DNA of 64,000 nucleotides from Thermodesulfovibrio yellowstonii DSM 11347 (GTDB taxonomy: Bacteria; Nitrospirota; Thermodesulfovibrionia; Thermodesulfovibrionales; Thermodesulfovibrionaceae), in the NCBI RefSeq assembly GCF_000020985.1, contig NC_011296.1, positions 806,001-870,000 of the forward strand, written 5' to 3'. Positions within the stretch are counted from its first letter, which is position 1, and every line of letters starts with the position of its first letter. The notes beneath the pieces are model-generated. The model was not told where the DNA came from. It saw only the letters and a list, made by a program, of their open reading frames with translations, and ran no database searches. The position numbers and the translations under genes are program-made. Positions 23,255 to 33,547 of this stretch are shown here, piece after piece.

Positions 23255-25669
23255 TTAGACAGTTACAACTTGCTTTTTGTCAATCTTTGTTTTTATTTTT
23301 GAGAATATGTGTTTTAAAACCTGATCCATTGATTCTGCAAGGATAAATTTCATTCCTTCCTTTACATATTTCGGTAATTCCTCAAGGTCTTTTTTATTTC
23401 TTTTAGGTATGATAACTGTTTTTATACCCATTCTTTTTGCAGCAAGCACTTTTTCTTTAAGTCCTCCAATTGGTAGAACCCTTCCTCTTAAAGTAATCTC
23501 TCCTGTCATTGCAACATCTTTTCTCAAAGGTTTTCCTGTGAAAACAGAGGCAATTGCTGATGCCATTGTTATTCCTGCTGAAGGACCATCCTTAGGAATA
23601 GCACCTGCAGGAACATGTATATGTAAATCCATTGTACTGAAGAGTTTTTCATCAATTTTTAGTTCTTTAGCCTTTGATTTTACATAGCTTAAAGCAGCTT
23701 GTGCAGACTCTTTCATAACCTCACCGAGTTGTCCCGTAAGAATGAGATTTCCTTTCCCTTTCATGATAGTTGCTTCAACATATATTACATCGCCGCCAGC
23801 TTCAGTCCAAGCAAGACCTGTGGCAACTCCGACCTCTTCTTTTTTAAGTTCTTCCTCTGGAAGATATTTAGGAGCACCAATAAATTTAGAAACTTTTTGG
23901 GGGGTAATATAAAATTTTTTCTTTTTTCCCTCCGTAATAAATTTAGCTACTTTTCTACATAGATTAGCTATTTCTCTTTCAAGATTTCTTACTCCTGCTT
24001 CCCTTGTGTAATGAGTAATTATATATTTTATGGCTTTATCGCTAATCTTCATAATTGAATAATTAAGCCCGTGTTCTTCAAGTTGTTTTGGAATTAGATA
24101 TTTTTTTGCAATCTGAAGCTTTTCTTCTTCAGTGTATCCTGAAAGATATATTATTTCCATTCTATCTCTTAGAGCTGAAGGAATGGTATCAGCAATATTA
24201 CCAGTGCATACAAACATAACATTGCTTAAATCAAATGGAACAGCAAGGTAATGGTCAACAAAACTGTTATTTTGCTCAGGGTCAAGGACTTCCAAAAGTG
24301 CAGAAGAAGGATCACCTCTGAAATCCATTCCAAGTTTGTCTATTTCATCAAGCATAAATACAGGATTATTTGTTCCTGCCTGTCTTATACCCTGAATTAT
24401 TCTGCCAGGAAGTGCTCCAACATATGTTCTTCTGTGTCCTCTAATTTCTGCTTCATCTCTTACTCCTCCAAGAGATATTCTCACAAATTCTCTACCAAGA
24501 GCTTTTGCAATAGAGCGGCCTAAGGAGGTTTTGCCAACCCCTGGAGGACCAATAAAGCAGAGAATTGGTCCCTTCATTTTTTCCTTTAATTTTCTTACAC
24601 TCAGATATTCAAGTATTCTTTCTTTGACTTTTTCAAGATCATAGTGGTCTTTGTCGAGGACTTCTTTAGCTGCTTTTATATCAAGTCTATCTTCTGTTGA
24701 ACGGGACCATGGCAGTTCAGTCAACCATTCAAGATATGTTCTGACAACTGCTGATTCAGCTGCCTCAGGGTGCATTCTTTCAAGTCTTTTAAGTTGTTTT
24801 TCGGCTTCTTCTTTTACTTTTTGAGGCATTTTTGCTTCTTCAATTTTTTTTCTAAATTCGTTTATCTCTTCTGCTTTTTCATCAATGTCTCCAAGCTCTT
24901 TCTGAATAGCTTTAAGCTGCTCTCTCAGAAAATACTCTCTCTGTGTTTTATCTATTTCATCTCTTGCCTCTTTTTTAATTTTTTGCTGGATTGTGAGCAA
25001 CTGAATTTCCCTATTAAGAATTTCTCTTATTTTATTTAACCTTTCAAAAGGATCTGTAATTTCAAGAATTTGCTGTGCTTCAGAGCTTTTTAATCCGAGA
25101 TTAGAAGCAATAAGGTCAGCAAGCCTTCCCGGCTCATCAATATTTTCAATTATCACCATTGCATCAGGTGGTATATTTTTCCCAAGTGAAATTGCCTTTT
25201 CAAGTTGCTCTTTTACTGTTCTTACCAATGCTTCATGTTCAAGAGTAAATTCTTTTAGTTGAATATCTTCAATTTTTTCTATTTTTGCAAGATAAAAACC
25301 TTCAAACTGTGAAAACTCTAATGCCTTTGCTTTTGAAAGTCCTTGAACAAGTATTTTAAGCCTTCCATCAGGCAATCTCAGCATTCTCATAATCATGCAA
25401 ACTGTCCCTATATTGTAAAGGTCTTGAGGTTCGGGAGTTTCTATATTGAAATCTTTCTGAGTAAGTAAAAGAATGAGTCTGTTAGTATTTAAGGAATGTT
25501 CAACAGCTTTAACAGAAATATCTCTTCCAACAAATAGCGGAATTATCATGTAAGGGAAAATAACTATGTCTCTTACAGCCAGAATTGGAAGCTGTTCTGG
25601 TATTTCTATTTCTTTATTTTCTTGTTTTTCATTGGTTTGTTCTTTATCTTCCTTTTTTATTTCATCCAT
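23255..25669 (-). CDS. lon: ATP-dependent Lon protease
   Basis: This 804-residue LonA protein has the N-terminal LON substrate domain ([23 protein letters not shown]), a long coiled-coil region, the AAA+ module with Walker [10 protein letters not shown] and Walker [10 protein letters not shown], and the C-terminal Ser-Lys protease domain: catalytic Ser in PKDGPSAG (about S697) and Lys in GGLKEK (about K740). It degrades misfolded and regulatory proteins in the cytoplasm. The ATG has a GGGGGC ribosome site. The gene heads a minus-strand run lon-thiL-rimO-M50-trmB. No HrcA (CIRCE) site was seen upstream. Confidence 0.97.
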   Translation of the reverse strand: MDEIKKEDKEQTNEKQENKEIEIPEQLPILAVRDIVIFPYMIIPLFVGRDISVKAVEHSLNTNRLILLLTQKDFNIETPEPQDLYNIGTVCMIMRMLRLPDGRLKILVQGLSKAKALEFSQFEGFYLAKIEKIEDIQLKEFTLEHEALVRTVKEQLEKAISLGKNIPPDAMVIIENIDEPGRLADLIASNLGLKSSEAQQILEITDPFERLNKIREILNREIQLLTIQQKIKKEARDEIDKTQREYFLREQLKAIQKELGDIDEKAEEINEFRKKIEEAKMPQKVKEEAEKQLKRLERMHPEAAESAVVRTYLEWLTELPWSRSTEDRLDIKAAKEVLDKDHYDLEKVKERILEYLSVRKLKEKMKGPILCFIGPPGVGKTSLGRSIAKALGREFVRISLGGVRDEAEIRGHRRTYVGALPGRIIQGIRQAGTNNPVFMLDEIDKLGMDFRGDPSSALLEVLDPEQNNSFVDHYLAVPFDLSNVMFVCTGNIADTIPSALRDRMEIIYLSGYTEEEKLQIAKKYLIPKQLEEHGLNYSIMKISDKAIKYIITHYTREAGVRNLEREIANLCRKVAKFITEGKKKKFYITPQKVSKFIGAPKYLPEEELKKEEVGVATGLAWTEAGGDVIYVEATIMKGKGNLILTGQLGEVMKESAQAALSYVKSKAKELKIDEKLFSTMDLHIHVPAGAIPKDGPSAGITMASAIASVFTGKPLRKDVAMTGEITLRGRVLPIGGLKEKVLAAKRMGIKTVIIPKRNKKDLEELPKYVKEGMKFILAESMDQVLKHIFSKIKTKIDKKQVVTV

Positions 25670-25753
25670 TTTTGCCCCCTGAAAAAATTTTTCAATCTTT
25701 AGTTTAATTTTAACAGTTTTTTCTAAATTTTTGATATTTTTAAAAAAGATTTT

Positions 25754-26623
25754 TTAGTTGATGTAAAAGTTTGAGAGTTTTTCCTGTAGAAATTTTACAA
25801 ACTCAGAAGAAATTTCCCTGTCTTTCAAGGCAAATTCAACTATTGTTTTTAAATAGCCAAGCTTTTCTCCTGCATCGTATCTTTTACCCTTAAGAATATA
25901 TCCATATATTGCAGTTTCCTCTAAAAGCGATTTTAAAGCATCGGTTAATTGAATTTCTCCGCTTTTACCTGGTTGAAGATTTTCAAGATATTTGAATATC
26001 TGAGGAGTTAATATATATCTGCCAATTATTGCAAGTCGTGAAGGACTAAAAGATGCTTCGGGCTTTTCTACTAAGTCGTCAATAATGTAATAACCATTAA
26101 CTGTTTTTCCAGAAACTATGCCATATCTTGAAACTTCACTTAGAGGAACTTCCTCAAGAGCTATTACAGGAGCTTTTTTTGCTTCATAAATTTTCATCAT
26201 TTCATTCAAAATAGAGTATTCAGGGTCTATTAAATCATCACTGAGAATTACTATAAAAGCTTCATCTTTGACAAATGGTTTAGCACAGAGGATAGCATCT
26301 CCAAGTCCTTTAGGTTCTTTCTGTCTAATATATGCAAAATTGAGATTTTCAAAACAGTTTATTTTGTCTAAAAGTTCATACTTTCCAGCAGTTTTGAGTC
26401 TTTCTTCCAATTCATAAGCTTTGTCAAAATGGTCTTCAATAGCTCTTTTATGTTTACCTGTGATAAATAAAAATTCTTCAATTCCTGCTTTTACTGCTTC
26501 CTCAACCGCATATTGAATAAGCGGTTTATCTATTATAGGAAGCATTTCTTTCGGTGAAGCCTTTGTTGCGGGAAGAAATCTTGTTCCAAGCCCTGCTACA
26601 GGAAGGACAGCCTTTTTAATCAT
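25754..26623 (-). CDS. galU: UTP-glucose-1-phosphate uridylyltransferase
   Basis: I chose ATG 26623, preceded by GGAGGG at 4 nt, giving 289 residues; the longer frame starts at a TTG with that site inside it. The nucleotidyltransferase signature GLGTRFLPATKASPKEMLP lies near residues 12-30, with VEKP and GEIQLTDAL further on, as in GalU. It makes UDP-glucose for envelope sugars. It is separated from lon by about 80 bp of AT-rich sequence. Confidence 0.95.
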   Translation of the reverse strand: MIKKAVLPVAGLGTRFLPATKASPKEMLPIIDKPLIQYAVEEAVKAGIEEFLFITGKHKRAIEDHFDKAYELEERLKTAGKYELLDKINCFENLNFAYIRQKEPKGLGDAILCAKPFVKDEAFIVILSDDLIDPEYSILNEMMKIYEAKKAPVIALEEVPLSEVSRYGIVSGKTVNGYYIIDDLVEKPEASFSPSRLAIIGRYILTPQIFKYLENLQPGKSGEIQLTDALKSLLEETAIYGYILKGKRYDAGEKLGYLKTIVEFALKDREISSEFVKFLQEKLSNFYIN

Positions 26624-26646
26624 TATGCCCTCCAAAATAAAAATAA

Positions 26647-26732
26647 TGCCGGAGACGAGACTCGAACTCGTACGGAGGGAACCCTCCGAGGGATTTTAAG
26701 TCCCTTGCGTCTACCAGTTCCGCCACTCCGGC
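26647..26732 (-). tRNA. tRNA-Leu (TAA anticodon)
   Basis: On the minus strand this is a class II tRNA of 86 nt: acceptor GCCGGAG/CTCCGGC, anticodon stem AGGGA/TCCCT around loop CTTAAAA (anticodon TAA), long variable arm CGGAGGGTTCCCTCCG, and T-arm CGAG-TTCGAGT-CTCG. CCA is not encoded. Confidence 0.95.
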
Positions 26733-26761
26733 TTTATTTAAGATACAAAAAAAATCAAACT

Positions 26762-28414
26762 TTATTCAAGTATTGCACCTTTGTCAGCTGAACTAACATT
26801 ACGGGCATATCTCAGAAGATATCCTTTTTCTATTTTTTGTTTTGGAGGTTTCCAGTTTTTAAGCCTCTTTTTAATTTCGCTTTCTGAAATAAGAATTTCA
26901 ATTTTCCTTTTTGGTATATCAATAAGAATTTTATCACCATCTTTAACAATAGCAATCGGACCACCACGAGCTGCTTCTGGTGATACATGTCCAATGCATG
27001 GTCCTCTGGTACCACCTGAAAATCTTCCATCTGTAATCAAGGCAACGGATTCATTAAGTCCCATTCCTGTGATTGCGCTTGTTGGAGAAAGCATTTCTCT
27101 CATGCCAGGACCGCCAGAAGGTCCTTCATATCTTATTATGATTACATCACCTTCTTTAATTTTTCCATCAAGAATTGCTTTCATAGCATTTTCTTCAGAA
27201 TCAAAGCATCTGGCAATTCCTTCAAATTTAAGCATTTTTGAAGAAACAGCAGTTTGCTTTACAACAGCTCCATCTGGTGCAAGATTTCCTTTAAGGATAG
27301 CAACTCCTCCTTCTTTGTGATAAGCTTTTTTGATTGAACGAATTACATTTTCATCGTAAATTTCTGCTTTTTGAGCAATTTCTTTTATATCAATACCTGA
27401 AACTGTCGGATTTGAATAAATTTTATCTTTAAGTCTTTTAAGAACCGCTGGGATTCCTCCAGCTTTATAAAGGTCTTCCATGTAGTGTTCACCTGAAGGA
27501 ATTATATTCACAAGATGTGGCGTTTTTCTGCTTATTTCATCAAATACTTCAAGTGGAAGATTTATGCCTGCTTCATTGGCAATTGCCTTTATGTGAAGCA
27601 CGGTATTTGTAGAGCCACCAAGTGCCATATCAACTGCGATAGCATTATAAAAAGCTTCTTTTGTAAGTATCTGACGTGCATTGATTTTTTTTCTAACAAG
27701 TTCAACAATCTTTACTCCTGTTTCAAAGGCAAGTCTTCTTTTTTCAGACATAACAGCAGGAGTTGCAGCAGTTCCTGGCAAACTCATACCAAGAGCTTCA
27801 GTAACACATGCCATTGTATTTGCAGTATACATTCCCTGACAGGAGCCTGCTCCAGGACAGGCACAAAGTTCAAGTGCTTCAAGGTCTTTTTCTGTTAAAA
27901 CTCCTTTTTTGAATTTTCCAATAGCCTCAAAGGTATCAGAAGTAAGATTTCTTCTCTGCCCCTTATAGTAACCTGCGAGCATCGGACCTGCTGTAAGTAC
28001 AATTGCAGGGATATCAAGCCTTGCTGCAGCCATAAGCATTCCGGGAGTAATTTTATCACAGTTCGTAAGAAGAACAATTCCATCAAATTGATGTGCCTCA
28101 ACAATGCATTCAATTATATCTGCGATCAATTCTCTTGATGGCAAAGAATACTTCATTCCTTTATGTCCCATTGCTATTCCATCACAAATACCGGGAATAC
28201 CAAAGAAAAATGGATAGCCTCCTCCGGTATGGATTCCTTTTTCTATAAATCTCTCAAGTTCTTTCATTGAAATATGTCCGGGTATTATATCTGTAAAACT
28301 CGTAGCCACCCCTATGAATGGTTTATTCATTTCGGATTTTGGAATTCCTGTTGCGAAAAGAAGAGCCCTGTGAGGAGTTCTTTCAAGACCTTTTTTAATG
28401 CTGTCGCTTCTCAC
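26762..28414 (-). CDS. ilvD: Dihydroxy-acid dehydratase
   Basis: This 550-residue protein has the IlvD/Edd family marks: [13 protein letters not shown] (cluster Cys), [18 protein letters not shown] (second cluster Cys), [11 protein letters not shown] and [20 protein letters not shown]. The enzyme dehydrates 2,3-dihydroxy-isovalerate and -methylvalerate in valine, leucine and isoleucine synthesis and needs an Fe-S cluster. The length and sequence favour IlvD over phosphogluconate dehydratase. It overlaps the DUF465 gene by 4 bp. Confidence 0.96.
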   Translation of the reverse strand: MRSDSIKKGLERTPHRALLFATGIPKSEMNKPFIGVATSFTDIIPGHISMKELERFIEKGIHTGGGYPFFFGIPGICDGIAMGHKGMKYSLPSRELIADIIECIVEAHQFDGIVLLTNCDKITPGMLMAAARLDIPAIVLTAGPMLAGYYKGQRRNLTSDTFEAIGKFKKGVLTEKDLEALELCACPGAGSCQGMYTANTMACVTEALGMSLPGTAATPAVMSEKRRLAFETGVKIVELVRKKINARQILTKEAFYNAIAVDMALGGSTNTVLHIKAIANEAGINLPLEVFDEISRKTPHLVNIIPSGEHYMEDLYKAGGIPAVLKRLKDKIYSNPTVSGIDIKEIAQKAEIYDENVIRSIKKAYHKEGGVAILKGNLAPDGAVVKQTAVSSKMLKFEGIARCFDSEENAMKAILDGKIKEGDVIIIRYEGPSGGPGMREMLSPTSAITGMGLNESVALITDGRFSGGTRGPCIGHVSPEAARGGPIAIVKDGDKILIDIPKRKIEILISESEIKKRLKNWKPPKQKIEKGYLLRYARNVSSADKGAILE

Positions 28415-28650
28415 TTAGTTGCCTCCTTTGAGAGCTTAGTTTTGTATTGTCTTATGATTTCAGCCATTTTATCTTTCTTATAAAGTTTCTCTTTCTGCAT
28501 TCTTTTTTTCTCAACTTCTTCTTCAGGAGTTAAATAAGGTTTTTTGTTCATTTCATCAAGAATACTATCAAGATGCCTGTGTTCTTCATAAAGCTTGCGA
28601 AATTCTTCATTTTCTCTTTTTAGAACTTCAATGATTTCTTCTTCTCTCAT
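28411..28650 (-). CDS. DUF465/YdcH-like coiled-coil protein
   Basis: This 79-residue, highly charged helical protein matches the DUF465 (YdcH) pattern: [46 protein letters not shown]. The function is not known. An AGGAGGTG site precedes the start. It is co-translated with ilvD through an ATGA-type overlap. Confidence 0.85.
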   Translation of the reverse strand: MREEEIIEVLKRENEEFRKLYEEHRHLDSILDEMNKKPYLTPEEEVEKKRMQKEKLYKKDKMAEIIRQYKTKLSKEATK

Positions 28651-28728
28651 GGAACACCTCCTAAGGAATGTTTTTTAAATTTTACAACAAATAAGAAAAA
28701 ATTGGTAAAAAAATTTTTTGATATATGG

Positions 28729-28734
28729 TATAAT
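28729..28734 (+). promoter_or_regulatory. Probable -10 box for the porin gene
   Basis: TATAAT at 28729-28734, 34 bp before the porin ATG, in an AT-rich context. A weak TTGGTA lies 21 bp upstream, too far for a normal -35, so only the -10 is convincing. Confidence 0.45.
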
Positions 28735-28767
28735 TCTTTTCATTTTTTAAAATTTTTGGAGGTGGGT

Positions 28768-30171
28768 ATGAAGCAACTCTTCAGGTTTCTATTATTTTTC
28801 GGCTTTTTTATTAGTTTTTTTTCTGTTTCCTTTGCTACTGAGAATGAACCAGGTGCTTCTGTAAGACTAAGGCAGGAAATCTGGGATAATGTAGTCTCTC
28901 TCGGAACAGCTCGTGATGCTCAACCTGACAGAAACTTTTTTAGACTAAGAATTCAGCTATGGGACAATGTAAAGTTTAATGATAATTTAAGTGCCTATGC
29001 AAGAATAGCGACTGAGCCAAAATATTATGATGGTCCTTATGAATTACCCCTTGACAATAGAACAAATTTTAAAAATCTTGACCAGGATGAGGTGCTGATT
29101 GATAATTTATATATTGATATTAAAAAACCTTTTGATATACCAATAAATTTCCGCATAGGTAGGCAGGATTTTCTTGGTAAAGACATGTATGGAGAAGGAT
29201 TTCTAATTCTTGATGGTACGCCAGGTGATGGTTCAAGAACCTTTTATTTTAATGCATTAAAGGCTACGGTTTTGATTGCTGAGGGACAATCTGTTGATAT
29301 TGTGTATGTCTCAGACCCTAAAACAGACCAATATCTGTCAAGCCTTCATCCAGCATATTACGATAGTGGCACTGCAGGTCGTACATATATAGAGCATAAA
29401 AAAAGGCTTACTGCTTCAAATGAGAGGGGATTCTGGGTCTATGGAAGGAATAAAATATTTGAATGGTTGAATATAGAACCTTACTACATCTATAAAAAAG
29501 AAGAGGAGTATATTGAAATTGATGAAAAATATATCAATACCTTCGGTATAAGAACAGTTTTCAAAGTAAATGACTTTACGCTAAGAGGCGAAATAGCCCG
29601 ACAGATAGGAAAATATGATGATGGTGGAAAGAAAATAAGAGGAGTTGGAGGATATGCTTTTGCAGGTTATGGTTTTAAAAACTCGCCACTTACACCAAAC
29701 GTAGAAGTAGGTTATGTATATCTATCGGGCGATAAAACAGTTTCTAACGATAAGGATGAAGGATTTAATCCTTTATTTTCAAGAGCACCGCAGTGGAATG
29801 AGCTTTTGATCTATACCTTAATTCCTGAAACTTCAGGTAAAGGTGGTCCAATTCCTGGGTACTGGACAAACATGAAAGCATTGGTAGCAAATTTAAAAAT
29901 TTATCCATTTAAGAATGCTGATATAAAATTGTCTTATCAGCATTTATGGGCTGATGAGCAAATTCAAAGCAGTAGCATAAATTCAACGTATCAAAATATG
30001 TTTTCATATAATGGCAAAAACAGAGGTGACCTCTGGGCAGTTATAGGAAACTATAAATTCAATAAAAATCTTGATGGAATGCTTCAGATTGAGTATTTTG
30101 AACCCGGTGATTTTTATAAAGATGCTAAAAATGCCACTTTCATAAGATGGCAGCTTCAGTATAAACTATAA
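28768..30171 (+). CDS. Outer-membrane beta-barrel porin (alginate-export/OprB-like)
   Basis: I chose ATG 28768 (GGAGG 6 nt upstream), giving 467 residues with a clear signal peptide (MKQLFRFLLFFGFFISFFSVSFA). The mature protein starts with SVRLRQEIWDN and shows repeated alternating aromatic strands (NFFRLRIQLWDNVKF, PINFRIGRQDFLG, TLRGEIARQIGKY) and ends in QLQYKL with a terminal Leu, as in barrels. The GRQDFLG segment recalls alginate-export-like porins. The substrate is unknown. The downstream secreted protein gene follows by 14 bp. Confidence 0.8.
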   Translation: MKQLFRFLLFFGFFISFFSVSFATENEPGASVRLRQEIWDNVVSLGTARDAQPDRNFFRLRIQLWDNVKFNDNLSAYARIATEPKYYDGPYELPLDNRTNFKNLDQDEVLIDNLYIDIKKPFDIPINFRIGRQDFLGKDMYGEGFLILDGTPGDGSRTFYFNALKATVLIAEGQSVDIVYVSDPKTDQYLSSLHPAYYDSGTAGRTYIEHKKRLTASNERGFWVYGRNKIFEWLNIEPYYIYKKEEEYIEIDEKYINTFGIRTVFKVNDFTLRGEIARQIGKYDDGGKKIRGVGGYAFAGYGFKNSPLTPNVEVGYVYLSGDKTVSNDKDEGFNPLFSRAPQWNELLIYTLIPETSGKGGPIPGYWTNMKALVANLKIYPFKNADIKLSYQHLWADEQIQSSSINSTYQNMFSYNGKNRGDLWAVIGNYKFNKNLDGMLQIEYFEPGDFYKDAKNATFIRWQLQYKL

Positions 30172-30185
30172 GAGAGGTTTAACTA

Positions 30186-30974
30186 ATGAGGATGAGAGAA
30201 AAATTAAAATATTTCATAGTTTTCCTCATCCTCTTTTTTCCTATTTCCATCTCCCATGCATGGGATTGTAAAACCCATGCCTATATTGCAAAAAAAGCTG
30301 GGATTAGAATTCCTGAGGCAGCATGTATGCCTGACATTATTAGAGATGAAAACTATGATTTGCTTGCACCTTTTCATTATCATGATGCTTCACCTGATAC
30401 CGTAGTTACTCCTGAATATATAGATAAATTTGGTATCAAAGAGGCTTTTCTTTTAGTAGATGGTAAAAATTTTAGAATTTCAGTTCCTCATCCTGCAGGA
30501 GTGCTTTACTGGAAAATAGTTCAGATTTATGAAAAAATGAAATCTCTTGACAGAACAAAACCTGACAATGTTCTTGCTTATGAATACTATCTTGTTAGCA
30601 TAGCCCATTATATAGGAGACCTTTCTCAGCCTCTTCATAATTTTCCTTATGGAGACTCACCTGCAAGTGATGGAAAAATGTATGAAAAGGAGGGCTATTT
30701 TAATAGGGAATATCATATAAAATTTGATGAAGCTTTTAGCCATTATTTAAATACATCCGCAGATATCCACATTAAAATAGATAATGCAATAAAACAGATA
30801 AAGTTAAGTTCCAAAGAAGATTTGAAAAAGGAAATCTCTGAGATAGCAAATTCAGCAATAAAAATAGCTAACAAATGCTATAATGAAAACAGATTGCCCA
30901 ACGAAGAAGAACTTATAAAACAAATATCATGGTCTATTTCTCTGCTCAGGGCAGTTATCATATCAACGAATTAA
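30186..30974 (+). CDS. Secreted zinc phospholipase C / S1-P1 nuclease-fold protein
   Basis: This 262-residue protein has a signal peptide ending SHA, so that the mature chain begins with Trp (W26), the N-terminal zinc ligand used by phospholipase C and S1/P1 nuclease. Other ligand regions are visible: THAYIAKKAG, HYHDAS, and AHYIGDLSQPLHNF (His and Asp ligands). The enzyme would act in the periplasm or outside the cell on phospholipids or nucleic acids; which one cannot be told. The 3' end overlaps the convergent DUF2400 gene by 17 bp. Confidence 0.78.
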   Translation: MRMREKLKYFIVFLILFFPISISHAWDCKTHAYIAKKAGIRIPEAACMPDIIRDENYDLLAPFHYHDASPDTVVTPEYIDKFGIKEAFLLVDGKNFRISVPHPAGVLYWKIVQIYEKMKSLDRTKPDNVLAYEYYLVSIAHYIGDLSQPLHNFPYGDSPASDGKMYEKEGYFNREYHIKFDEAFSHYLNTSADIHIKIDNAIKQIKLSSKEDLKKEISEIANSAIKIANKCYNENRLPNEEELIKQISWSISLLRAVIISTN

Positions 30975-31731
30975 TATCACCGTGACAGAGAACAAAGTCA
31001 TATTTTAATGGGTCTTCTGGCTCTATTTTCTTTAAATATTCGGTAATTTCCATAGCAGTTTTTATACTCTGAGTGTTTCTTTTGGTAAAGCCCAATTTTT
31101 TTGAAACTCTCCATATATGCACATCAAGAGGAATAATAAGTTCAGATGGTTTAATTGTATTCCATAGAGCAAAATCAATATCCCTTTTCCTTACCATCCA
31201 TCTGAGAAAAAGATTAATTCTCTTGCAGGGACTTCCTTTCAATGGGTCTGGGAAAAAGTGAAGTAATCCTTTGGTTTTAATATTTTTTCCATATATAGGT
31301 TTCAAATTTACCTTAAATGCTGATTGAACAAAGTTAGAAATTTTTTGAATATGACTGTCCGATTGAAAATAATATTCCAGAGATTTTATTGGAGACTGCT
31401 GAATCAACTTTTTAAGAATGAAAAGAAAGGCAACAACATCATAAACACTACTGAATCTGTATTTAATCTCTAATTTTTTCATTAAAGAAGAAGGGTTGAA
31501 ATTTAATATAAACTCTGAAGGATGCTGTCCCATGATATTAAAAAGTCCTTCAAGAAAATTACAAAAAGATTTTATATTTCCATAGGCAAAAAAAGAGGCA
31601 ATTATTCCTGCTATTTCTATGTCTAAAGGATTTTTATATCTCTTAGGAAATCTTATAGGGTCTCTCTCTACAGTAGATTGGAAGTCAAAAGAATTATATA
31701 ATCTTTCCAATTTATCTATTATTTTATCCAT
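30958..31731 (-). CDS. DUF2400 / TIGR02757 family protein
   Basis: This 257-residue protein follows the TIGR02757 pattern: DPIRFPKRYKNPLDIEIAGIIASFFAYG, then HFFPDPLKGSPCKRINLFLRWMVRKRDIDFALW and LIIPLDVHIWRVSKKLGFTKR. The fold is related to HhH-GPD DNA glycosylases but no activity has been shown that I know of. The C-terminal Cys-rich end found in relatives is short here (ends HGDINSLI). Confidence 0.85.
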   Translation of the reverse strand: MDKIIDKLERLYNSFDFQSTVERDPIRFPKRYKNPLDIEIAGIIASFFAYGNIKSFCNFLEGLFNIMGQHPSEFILNFNPSSLMKKLEIKYRFSSVYDVVAFLFILKKLIQQSPIKSLEYYFQSDSHIQKISNFVQSAFKVNLKPIYGKNIKTKGLLHFFPDPLKGSPCKRINLFLRWMVRKRDIDFALWNTIKPSELIIPLDVHIWRVSKKLGFTKRNTQSIKTAMEITEYLKKIEPEDPLKYDFVLCHGDINSLI

Positions 31732-31813
31732 GTCATATTTTTGATTATTTTCAAATCTTTATGCAATAATAAAATCTAATCTTTTAACTTAAATAAAGAG
31801 TTCGGAGGTTTTT

Positions 31814-33079
31814 ATGGGAATGACAATTGCAGAAAAAATTCTTGCTGCCCATGCTGGTAAAAAGGAAGTCACACCAGGTGAAATAATAAATGCGAAGGTA
31901 GATATAGTTTTAGCCAACGATATTACAGCTCCAATTGCTATAAAAGAGTTTGAAAAGCTTGGCGTTAAAGATGTGTTTGATAGAGAACGCATAGCCCTTG
32001 TGCCTGACCATTTTACTCCTCAAAAGGATATAAAAGCTGCTGAACAGTGTAAAATGCTTAGAGAATTTGCGCAAAAATATAAAATCAAACACTATTTTGA
32101 AATTGGCAGAGTAGGAATAGAACATGCCCTTCTTCCAGAAGAAGGCATAGTGCTTCCTGGTGACCTTGTAATCGGAGCAGACAGTCACACTTGCACCTAT
32201 GGTGCTTTAGGTGCTTTTGCAACTGGCGTGGGCTCTACGGATGCGGCAATAGCAATGGCAACAGGTGAATGCTGGTTTAAAGTTCCTGAGACAATAAAAT
32301 TTATATATTACGGGAAACTTCAAAAATGGGTTAGTGGGAAAGACTTAATCTTATATACAATTGGTGATATTGGAGTTGACGGAGCCTCCTATATGGCAAT
32401 GGAATTTATAGGAGAAGTAATTGACAATATGCCAATGAGCGGAAGATTTAGTATGTGTAATATGGCAATTGAGGCGGGAGCAAAAGCCGGTATAATTGTT
32501 CCTGACAAGATTACAGAGGAATATGTCAAACTACGTGCAAAAAGACCTTATAAAATCTATAATTCAGACCAAGATGCAAAATACTTTGAAATAAAAGAAT
32601 ATGACTGTTCAAGAATTCCTCCAGTGGTTGCCTGCCCTCATCTTCCTTCTAATGTCAAACCTGCAAATGAGCTTTCTCATATAAAAATAGACCAGGTGGT
32701 AATAGGTTCATGCACCAATGGAAGGCTTGAAGACTTAAGAGAAGCAGCAATGGTTTTGAAGGGCAGAAAGGTGCATCCTGAAGTAAGAATGATAATCATC
32801 CCAGCAACACAAAAAATCTATATGCAAGCATTAAAAGAAGGTTTAATTGAAATATTCATAGATGCCCAGGCAGTAGTTTCACCTCCTACTTGCGGTCCAT
32901 GCCTCGGAGGGCATATGGGCATTCTTGCAAAAGGCGAAAGAGCTATTGCAACAACTAACAGAAACTTTGTTGGCAGAATGGGACATCCTGAGAGTGAAGT
33001 ATATCTCAGCAATCCAGCAGTTGCTGCTGCAAGCGGAGTGCTTGGGAGAATTGGAACACCTGAAGAATTAGGGCTTTAG
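31814..33079 (+). CDS. leuC: 3-isopropylmalate dehydratase large subunit (LeuC, HACN type)
   Basis: This 421-residue aconitase-family protein is the short LeuC type of archaea and thermophiles: it has [52 protein letters not shown], the cluster Cys in GSCTNGR and the [10 protein letters not shown] pair. It isomerises 2- to 3-isopropylmalate in leucine synthesis; some relatives act on homoaconitate or citramalate. The start has GGAGG 6 nt upstream. The small subunit leuD is not next to it in this window. The end overlaps ybeY by 12 bp. Confidence 0.93.
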   Translation: MGMTIAEKILAAHAGKKEVTPGEIINAKVDIVLANDITAPIAIKEFEKLGVKDVFDRERIALVPDHFTPQKDIKAAEQCKMLREFAQKYKIKHYFEIGRVGIEHALLPEEGIVLPGDLVIGADSHTCTYGALGAFATGVGSTDAAIAMATGECWFKVPETIKFIYYGKLQKWVSGKDLILYTIGDIGVDGASYMAMEFIGEVIDNMPMSGRFSMCNMAIEAGAKAGIIVPDKITEEYVKLRAKRPYKIYNSDQDAKYFEIKEYDCSRIPPVVACPHLPSNVKPANELSHIKIDQVVIGSCTNGRLEDLREAAMVLKGRKVHPEVRMIIIPATQKIYMQALKEGLIEIFIDAQAVVSPPTCGPCLGGHMGILAKGERAIATTNRNFVGRMGHPESEVYLSNPAVAAASGVLGRIGTPEELGL

Positions 33080-33547
33080 ATTAGATAGAATCTTTTGCTC
33101 TAATTTACGCATTTTTCTTGCTTCGCTGTCAGATACTTCATGGTCATAGCCGAGGAGATGAAGGATACCATGTGCTAAAATTCTATCAAGTTCTTGCCAG
33201 AATGTTTTATTATATTGCTTTGCTTGTGAGAAAACTTTTTTAGGATTAATAATAATTTCGCCAAGAAATAAATTGCCAGAAGGTTCGTTTTCTAAATAGG
33301 GGAAAGATAAAATATCAGTAACAGAATTTTTGCCTCTGTATTTAGAATTGAGCTCTTTCATTTTTTGATCTCCGACAAATATTACAGATATTAACAGAAA
33401 GGCTGGATTTTTAACGGTTATTTTAGATAGTTTTTTATCTTTGGTTTCATATAAAAAACTAACTATTTTTTTTATTCTGCTTATTACTTTTTTTGATGCA
33501 ACTCTAATTTTTCTCTGTCTATTGATAACTTCAACAGAAATTCTCAT
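33068..33547 (-). CDS. ybeY: Endoribonuclease YbeY
   Basis: This 159-residue protein has the UPF0054 zinc motif: [11 protein letters not shown], that is H-x3-H-x5-H near the C-terminus, preceded by [10 protein letters not shown]. YbeY takes part in 16S rRNA 3'-end maturation and ribosome quality control. Its ATG overlaps the stop of the HD-hydrolase gene (ATGA). The order phoH, HD hydrolase, ybeY is a common bacterial cluster. Confidence 0.95.
   Translation of the reverse strand: MRISVEVINRQRKIRVASKKVISRIKKIVSFLYETKDKKLSKITVKNPAFLLISVIFVGDQKMKELNSKYRGKNSVTDILSFPYLENEPSGNLFLGEIIINPKKVFSQAKQYNKTFWQELDRILAHGILHLLGYDHEVSDSEARKMRKLEQKILSNLKP

Noticed and set aside
26781-27320. 179-residue plus-strand ORF inside ilvD
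   Set aside because: Antisense shadow of a conserved gene, with no ribosome site or recognisable domain.
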